From: Heterobilharzia americana
Taxonomy: Eukaryota > Platyhelminthes > Trematoda > Strigeidida > Schistosomatidae
Direction of reading: 5' to 3'
Assembly: GCA_944470555.2 (NCBI GenBank)
Contig: OX104127.1
Location: 98,542,708-98,606,707, forward strand
Length of the DNA stretch: 64,000 nucleotides
The position numbers and the translations under genes were made by a program. Each line of letters begins with the position of its first letter. The stretch's first letter is position 1. Shown one piece after another: positions 53,201 through 62,200 of this stretch. The notes beneath the pieces are model-generated. The model had not been told where the DNA came from. It was given only the letters and a program-made list of their open reading frames with translations, and did no database searches.

Positions 53201-56200
53201 GTTCCTGCAGTCTTCCAGGCGTAGATATTGTATTTAAAGTGCCAAGGCAAAAAATGCACTACCCGACTTGGACCCCAGAAACTAGCTAAACAGTCATCGG
53301 TGCAGAACAAAATCACTCATCTAGATAACGCTTCGTGCCATCCTTAGTCTGTTGTAAAAACAGTGTTGAAAACCGTAGCCAACTCGCAGAGTGTGGTTAA
53401 GAAGGACCAGTGGATCTTTGCTTTTTCTGAATGAATGGATGCACACGAAGAAAACGTGAAGGCTCCGAGCCTAAAGAGAAGCGGAAGTAACTCAAATATA
53501 GACTGACGAAAAGTCTACCCAATGACTGTGAGCAGTGGTGGGCAGTGGGGACTAAAGAGATGAAAAAGGCGGCGGTTATAGATAGAAATAAACAGTTGTT
53601 TAAGCTGTCGAATCCTAAATGCAACATCGAGATAGGACTCCCGGCACTTACGGAAGTCAGGAAAGTTGTAAGCAACCTAAAACGAGGAAAGGCAGCAGGA
53701 TCAGATGCACTAGTACTGGCAAGGAAGGTGGTATGGGATTTTTATCCAAAGTAACTGAGGTACTGGGTAATGTATGGGCGTCAAATGTGGTGCTCTCTGA
53801 CTGGTGTCAACTATCCCAGTCTTCAAGAAAGGTGAGAGATCCCCTATTAATAAACACAGGAAAATCATAATTTGAAACAGCTAGTCTTTTTGATGAATTT
53901 GCATAATGTAATGAGAAGACGAGGGTTATCTAAGAAATGTGATGTACTTGCTCAGTACATTTCCAACAATCTGGTTACACATTTACTCGTCAACGCACTT
54001 TACACGAAGGGTGAAAATAAGGGGGGAGGTAGATAAATTAAGACAATACAAGATTTGAAAAATATCAGGGTAATAAAGAGGGATAGTACATTATCGTACC
54101 CACATTGGGATTAAAATGAGACAAAGATTACCATGCAAGGTTTAAGTTAAGGAAAAATTGTTTTTGAATACAAAAAGGGGCTTTAAACTTACGTAAGGCT
54201 AAGGAGCGTTCAATAAACCTAAATACACGGTCGTGATGGCTTTTATATAATGCTTTGAATGCTGTCTTGGGGTCGATCTTCTTACCTGTTTTCGAAATGT
54301 GTTTACCTGTACAGCATGACATCTGTCTGTCCTTTGTATTTGTTCTTTTGAATGTAATTGTTTTCCTGGCCATTTAGAGATATGCTCCACCATCCTCGAC
54401 TTTATAGTTCACTTACTCCTCCCAGTGTATGTTTGAGCAGCTAGGTAGTATCATTACCATGAACGTACTTATGGAGATCTCCCTTTCGTCGACTGATTCC
54501 ACAATGATTAATCCTGTCATGGGAGAATCCTTGGTCTTTCTAGAGTACGCAACTGACATAGTCCTATTAGATGAAGACGCTGGAAAGATACAGAGCCTTC
54601 TAGATATTTCGTGTGGCAATCAAAGGATGTTTACTCTTCATTTCTGGCCATCCAAATGAAAATTTTTACTACAGGATTGGTCTTAAGTAGTACCCTGTCT
54701 AACAATAGTGAATCGAGTGAAAAACTAATAAACCACTACACTTACCTGGGAAGTCTGGCCAGTCCTTGCGCGCCAATGACGGAAGAAATCTTTGCACGGA
54801 TACAAAAAGCCTGATTAACTCTAGGCAACTTACGCTATTCATAACACAGCCATGATATCAAATTGTTTATTAAGGGTTGGGTGTACTGCGCTGCAGTTCT
54901 CTCTGTTCTACTACATGGTTGTGAAACATGATCATTAATGATAGGGGATATAAGGTGGCTTCACGTTACGCGTGTGTCGTAACGTCACCGCGTCAGTAAT
55001 GTAGAAGTCAGGTGTAGAGTTTTCAGGGGAAAGTTAATCAGTTTATGTGATTGTGAACCTTCATAGAATTTGGTGCCTGGGACATGTGTTACACATCCTT
55101 AATCACTACCTTGTTACATAGTGTTAGCTGAAGTAGGTTCAGGCTGGAAAAATTTTCGAAAGGACCCAACTAAAACAGCCTCAGTCAATAAATTCTCCGG
55201 CTGTTGGTCCGAGCCTTGTGTGGAAATGTAAACTTCCTGGTTAGGGTCTGCCGGATAACAGAAACCAGTGATTGGAGAATCTAGGTGACGGCTCAGAATC
55301 GAATTTCGCGACACAGATGTAACCACACATTATCTTAATCGTCATGCTGAACTTAGTATTTCCTTATTCCTCTTTATTATCTCGTCATGACTCCCTACTG
55401 TCTTTGAATGCGTTCTCTATTTCTTTATCTTCCATACTGATAGGTTCCTGCTTGATGTGCTGATATGTGAGGTGTGGCAACTGGGACCGTTACGCATTAA
55501 TGCCTGATCGTGCGTGTTTGTGTCTGTTTTGATGCTTGTAATATCCCTTCGTTTATTATTAATTGCACTTAATCAGTGTTATGGTTTGTGCGTGTTCTTT
55601 TTCATAGTTTAACTGCTCGCCTAATCCCAAAAGAAACGGATGCAGTCGAAGCTGTTGCTACTGGTACTCCTCCTTCAACTGCAGTAGCAACAACTACTGC
55701 TACTGCAGATGCAAATACTACAGGGAACTATTTGTTGATTGGTGAATCATCACAGCTCATTACTCTCATGTCGAGTAAAAATGTCAATACCTCACCTAAT
55801 AAATTAGGTGTATATTTTGTAAAGCAGTTAGACGATATCCCATCAAATCAATCTATATGTGTGACAATTTCATTATGTTGTTCGCCTTCCCTATACGATT
55901 CTAATTCTGTTCAAACTTTACTATGCCATTTGAGTTTCTCCACTAAAATCTCACTTTGTGAATATCCAGATTACCTATTGTCTTTATCGGATTCATCTGA
56001 TACAACAACAACAGGATATAATATTGTACATAAGTCTGTAAAATCATCTACAGAGGAAAAGGCTAATCAGTTGACTCCTTTAGTTGAACAAGCTTCAATG
56101 GAAATTCAGTGCACTCTGAACATTGAAGCTAGTGTGACTGTTTCGTCTGCATTTGCATTAGATTGTAAAATACTTTCACTAACGGTGAGTTCTCATTTGG

Positions 56201-59200
56201 ATTATCTGTAATTTGAAAGTTAGACGTTTAGTTCCGTTCATTCATGAAGTGGCTGAGTCCGCTGTTGTATATTACCAGGTACCAAGCTTCACCAACTCCC
56301 ATTATCGATTATATTAGGAGTAAAGGAAGTATAATATAACTGGGTTTAATGTAGCCTCACTAATTATGAGAACGTGTATGATTTTACTCGATTGCCGGGT
56401 CCGAACGTGTAGTGAGGACTTATTCTGGCACACATTGCTCTAGCCAATGAACCACAATACTAGGTGAATTAGAAAGAAGAAAGCATACCAGACTCAACCC
56501 ACAGCAAATTCTGAATCTGTCACACTGTTTAGTTTTGAAGAACTAGTGTTTAGATTTTGTCATTGGAAATTAATGCTAGTAGTATAATGGTAGTCATTAT
56601 TCCCATGGCACTGGAAACTAGAGATCTGAATTCCGTAGTCATATTCATTCCTGATACACATCTCTTTCATAGATTTTTCACACTTACGAAAGGTACATTG
56701 TGTGGATTTTTTTTAGTGCTTTCATATTCCTTCTCATTGTTTCCCCGTCATTATTTTGACGGATACTTATTACAAAGTGACCACACAAAGGTGGACTGTA
56801 TACCTCGTTTTTCAGGTTTATTCTGGTGTGAAATTCTGGGAAGCTAAATCAACCGTAACGATATGACAGGAAAGCTGCGGTTTATTGGTCTAGGCAGATG
56901 GTTTTCAGTCAGTAGGTTTCAGCTTCAAACCCCTCTACACCTAAATTATGGAAATAAGAATACTAGTTGTATTTACAAACAGAGGGAATCGGTGCATATT
57001 TATGCTTAGGATCGCTAAAATAGGCTATTCGGTTTACGAAACTATAGTTTGCATAGAGACTGTGTCAATAGCAAATGCGTATAACGAAAAATGAGTGCCA
57101 TTGGATGGTGTTGTTATTTTTAAGTTGTTTTTGTTCTTTGAACTGAATTCATTGGTCAATCACTACCTGATATTAACCATTGATATAATTTTACTGAGAT
57201 ATTATATTCATTTTCCTTTTTGAAAGTGTGTATGCACATTAACTTATATTATACCTCTGGGAACTATGGCTGACGTTTCCTCCCTTGTATGTTATTTTCT
57301 TTTTCAGCAACATCCTGTTACAAGTTTAGTAGTGAACGAAGAATTTCTGCTACTCCTGACTTTAACTAATATTTCCACTTATGGATTGAAACTTCATGAT
57401 CTATGCTTGGAACTGGTCAGTTGACATTTATCGTCTTGAAACATGTATAATGTTACAACAGGTCGTTCTTTTTTATGTTTAGGATATTTAATCCCTTTTA
57501 ACAGGGATTCTGATTTGCAAATTAATTACAGCTGGTGCAATTTACTTGGTGGCTATTAGTAAGGTCTAGAACGCGCGTTTTGTCCCATTTGGGACTCGTC
57601 AGCTGGGTGTGCTGGCATCCCAGTGAGTGACAGTGTTTCTGGTGAGACTTGAACCCATTACCAGTCGCTTCAAACGTTAGAGCGTTATCCACCAGGCCAC
57701 TGAGGCACGATAGCCACCTCTTGTGCAACGGGTACCAGTCGTTTTTTTATACTCTTTATGAATATTTAGGCATTATCGAGGCATCCGCATGGGAGCCCAT
57801 CTGCCAACAGAGGTCGAACAATTCGATCCAGTGTAGCAACGTGAAATTAGAGGTATCAATAAACAGTAACTGGTACCCGTCGCACAAGAGGTGGCTGTCG
57901 TGCGTCACTGGCCTAGTGGATGAAGCTTTTGAGATTGAAGCGATGGGTGCTGGGTTCGAGTCTCAGTGTGAACATAATCCATCACGCACTGAGGTGCAGG
58001 TACCTCCAGCTGAAGCCTGCGAAAAAATAGGACGCAACGACCGTCCCAGACTACATTACTAGCCATCAAGTAAACTGTAACATAATGAATATTCAGGCAG
58101 TATCAAGGAATCCGCTTAGGTGTCCATTCGCCAACAGAGATCGAGGAATTCGACCAAGTAATTAGGAACAGGAAATTTATTATCTGTGGTTGGAATAAGT
58201 CATTTCATGAAGATCATGTTGATTTGCCTAGTGATATGTAGTATATCAAGGCAAGAAAAAAAGAGACTACAGAATGGAATTAATTTGTTTGATTTCATAG
58301 TTTTTCGTCAAGTAAATACATCTTTATGTAACTTTGACTGCTTAGATTGGAAATGAAGCGGAAAGTGTACGAATACAAAAGGTCATCAAAAACGAGTAAT
58401 AGAGAAATAGGAACTATGGTGAGAAAAAAGGTAAAATTCACTCTTGTTGACATATGATGCCATCAGAGAATTGAAGAGGAAATAAAGAAAATAAGCAAGC
58501 GATAAGTAGTGCTAATATTTCTGAATACGCTATTATATAGGGGATCAGAAAACTGGAAAGTATTCATTGATAAATTTTACACAATGGATTGGAAATGAGT
58601 TATATGATGCAATAAAGTCGGATTTTAGTTACCTAAGTAGTGCTAGGTTAAATACTCTATTCTTTTGCCTAAACATGTTTCTTCACTATGTTGTCTCAAA
58701 TACTGGTAAAAACATTGATGCAGGAATTTAACATAAGCATATTTTAGTTTGTTTATTTTTTTTTGATTTATCAAAGGAAAGAAACTTCTCTTACGCTTCA
58801 TTACTATACATTCTATTTTAGGTTGAAGAGATATCGTCTTCCAATGAAACTAATAACGTTTGCATCAAGAATTGTAAGTTCTTCATCAATCTTTTTATTA
58901 TCTTCACTTTATATTTCACTTTTTGTCACTCTTTTTCATTACAACCACTCTGATTTAATAGAATGTGAACAAATGTGTTGTTGTTGTTTTGTTATTGAAA
59001 TACTGTTTATTTCCACTGAACATCTTGTGTCAGTGTATTTGGAAATCATTTGTCGTACTATTCAAAGTGATAAATACGTCTGGATCTCTTAAATTTTATT
59101 TTAAATTTATTTGCTTTACTGATTGAAATTAAATTTGAAACAATTAGTCCCTTTAATAAATTTCCATAACGCTATTAGAAGACGAAGATTATCTGAAATT

Positions 59201-62200
59201 AAATTTACTGTTCTCATGTGCTTGTTATGACTAAGCAGTATAATGGATAAGATAGATAGATGATATCAACACATGACCCTGGCATTACTACGTAACAGTT
59301 TAAGTTTGCATTACTTTGTAGGGATGCGTGTTACAATTCCGTAACGTTTGATCAACCCTACTTAACTTGATGTGCTCTAGTACCTGCTTAACCAGTACTT
59401 TACCTAACGTGTGAGTACTGATGACAAAACACAAAGCAAAAGAACTGATACGCAATGTATTTAAAGGAGCTATGTATTTAAGGTAAATGTAATAATAATG
59501 AATGAGGGAAAAGTTTAATCAACTTATCTGGCTTGTCAGGCTGAACTAGGGACTCAGAGTACGTGCGTGGTAATCAGCACAATGGAGCGCAAAAATGGCG
59601 TCCAAGCCTGCTTGGATGCATGCTCGTTAAAACAAAACTTAAAACACCCTAAGCATCCGGAGGCAAGCTAGAGATTTATTTAGTTAATTTAATTTAAACT
59701 ATTTATTTTAGCCCTAGTTGTATTTTGGTGCCAGGAAGGTGCACTACAACTTCATATCAGCATACCAAGTAAGAATGCATCAAGATGAAAAATAAAAATT
59801 GGGAAAAATACAACTAGAAGCGATGAAAAGTCATGGAAAGAGAACAAGGAGAAATGAGACAATGCTGCAGTTCAGTATGAAAACTAACATAAATATAATG
59901 TGTGGATGCATCTGTGCCACTGAAATCGACTCTCAACCACACCACCTACAGTCATCAACCACTAGTTTCTGCTATCATGTACAGCCCAACTGGGAAGTTG
60001 GTATTTCCTTACACGGCTTAGACTGGTAGTTGAATACTGGACACCCTGAGCCATTTTCTAGCTTAAACTTACTTCAGTAAGCGTTTTGCGATGAGGCAAA
60101 CGATGACTAAGTATGCGAAATGCATATTCAAGCCATGTTTCAGTGAGTGTTCACAACCTCATCAACTGGAATTCCTCTTCTCCCTAAAACTCTGTGCCTG
60201 ACTTCTTCGATTACCTTACCCTTATGTCATCAGTGCTGATGATATGCATATACTGTTCATTTTATGGCTGATATTGGTGTTGTCAATCAGACTTCCATAG
60301 ATTATTTTGGTAGTACTTTTGTTAACATCACTATTTGTTCTATAGGTTTTTCAAACTATTCATCGTATATACTTAGAAGCAGCTACGGAAAGAACTTTCT
60401 AGAGCATTTTGCCACAATCTAACAATATCGTGACAGAAACCCTTGACGTTTGTGTCACTTGGTGGGAGAAGATTTATATTCCCGAAACCTACTTTGATAT
60501 TTTCCTTAACTAGGTGCACTAGTGAAATCCATCAGTATATTTTATTATTGATTGGTTACCCAACAGTAATCATTTTCATGTTATCTAGTCCTTAGCGCTG
60601 ATCAAAACGTTTTGATCATTGTCCAATGTGGTTACTGGGCTAAAACTTTCAGTATCACGATGCACTTATTATGATGATTATTACTATTATTTATCCCTTG
60701 CGTCCCTAGTTGAACATAGGGCTTCAGTGGCACATCTCCAGTACACTCTGTCCTCTGAAATATTTTAAACCTGGCTCAACGACAGCCAAGAAGCTCTCAT
60801 TTCTTCCTCACACAATCTCCTCCATGTCACCCTCACCTCGGACGCCTAACTACTCGTTTCCCCCTTTGGATTCCACTCGAGGACCTGGCCTGACGCGTGA
60901 TGTCCCCAGTCAGCCCTCTCAGTGTGTGCCACTTCAATCCATCTCCACTTCCTTCTGCATATTTGTTGAGCGACAGTTTCTTGGTTGGTTCGTCCCCAGC
61001 CAGCCAGACTTCCTTGTTGTTTATTCTTATTATTCTCACCATCTGAGCTTCAGTAACGAGCCAGCATAGGCAGTTGTTGATGAATGTCTGTAGTTTGTTG
61101 GAAATGCCTTTCGTAACGCGCCAAGTCTCTGAGCCACACAGAAGAACTGATTTGACGTGGGTGTTAAAAATCTGGATCTTGTTCACGCTTTATGCTGAGT
61201 GCAGATCTCAACACTGGTTTCAGGCTAATGAACGTCTATCTTGCTTTTCCGATTCTGGTTGCTTTCACGTCCTCGTCTGTACCGCCACCTGTAGTTGAAA
61301 CGATGCTACCACGCCTAGGTGTGTGAAAGAGACTACTTCCTTTAGATTCCTCCCGTTGGTGGTGATTGGAGTTTGTTGATGTTGTTGGTGTTGTTGGTTG
61401 GGTATCTTCATCACCTCTGTCTTCTCTACGTTCACTTGAAGTCCGGTCTTCGCTGCCCTGCCCTGCCCTGCCTCTTCTGTCAACTTGTTAGTTTTCGCCT
61501 GTAGATCTTCTAGTTTGTACGACAAGACATTAGACATAAGTCATCGCTGAAATCCAAGTCTTCTAGGATCTTTTCTCCAGTTCAGCGTATCCTCCTCTTC
61601 TCACAGCTCCTCACTGTTTGTTGCATGATCCAGTCGACCACAATCAGGAATATCATGGGTGATAGTAGGCAGCATTGTCTTGCTCCTGTTCCCTGTCTCC
61701 ACTTCAAAAGCATCACTGAGCTCCCCATTGTGAATCACTTGGCATGTGGCGTCTTCATATAGCTGTTGAATGAGGTTGATAAAGATTTATCGCAATAAAA
61801 CTGTAGTGTTGAAGCGGCTGCCAAATTACTTCTCGGTCGACGCAGTCAAAAGCCTTTTCAAAATCGATGAAGTTGTGGTGAGGTAGAGAATTAAATGCCA
61901 TTCTATGCTGTGTTCTATGATGATGTGAAGCGTTGCAATTTGGTCCGCACATGATTTGTCTTTCCTGAAACCAGCCAGCCTGTTCCGGTAGTAGTTTGGA
62001 ATTCAGTGCATCCTTTAATCTTTCCAGGATGATGTGGCTTAATATTTTGCTTGCTCCGGGTGGACCGAAGCCTGATTCCGCGCCAGTTCTTGCAAAGACT
62101 TAGGTCTCCCTTCTTCGGGAGTTTGACAAGATAGCCCTTCTTCCAATCAATGGGCAGGTACCTTCTCTTCCTTCCAGACCTTCTGCAATATTGGTGTGAT

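Noticed and set aside
54128..54373. An independent small basic protein gene on the minus strand
   Set aside because: The residues match the C-terminal end of PLE polyproteins, and the stretch lies inside a broken RTE.
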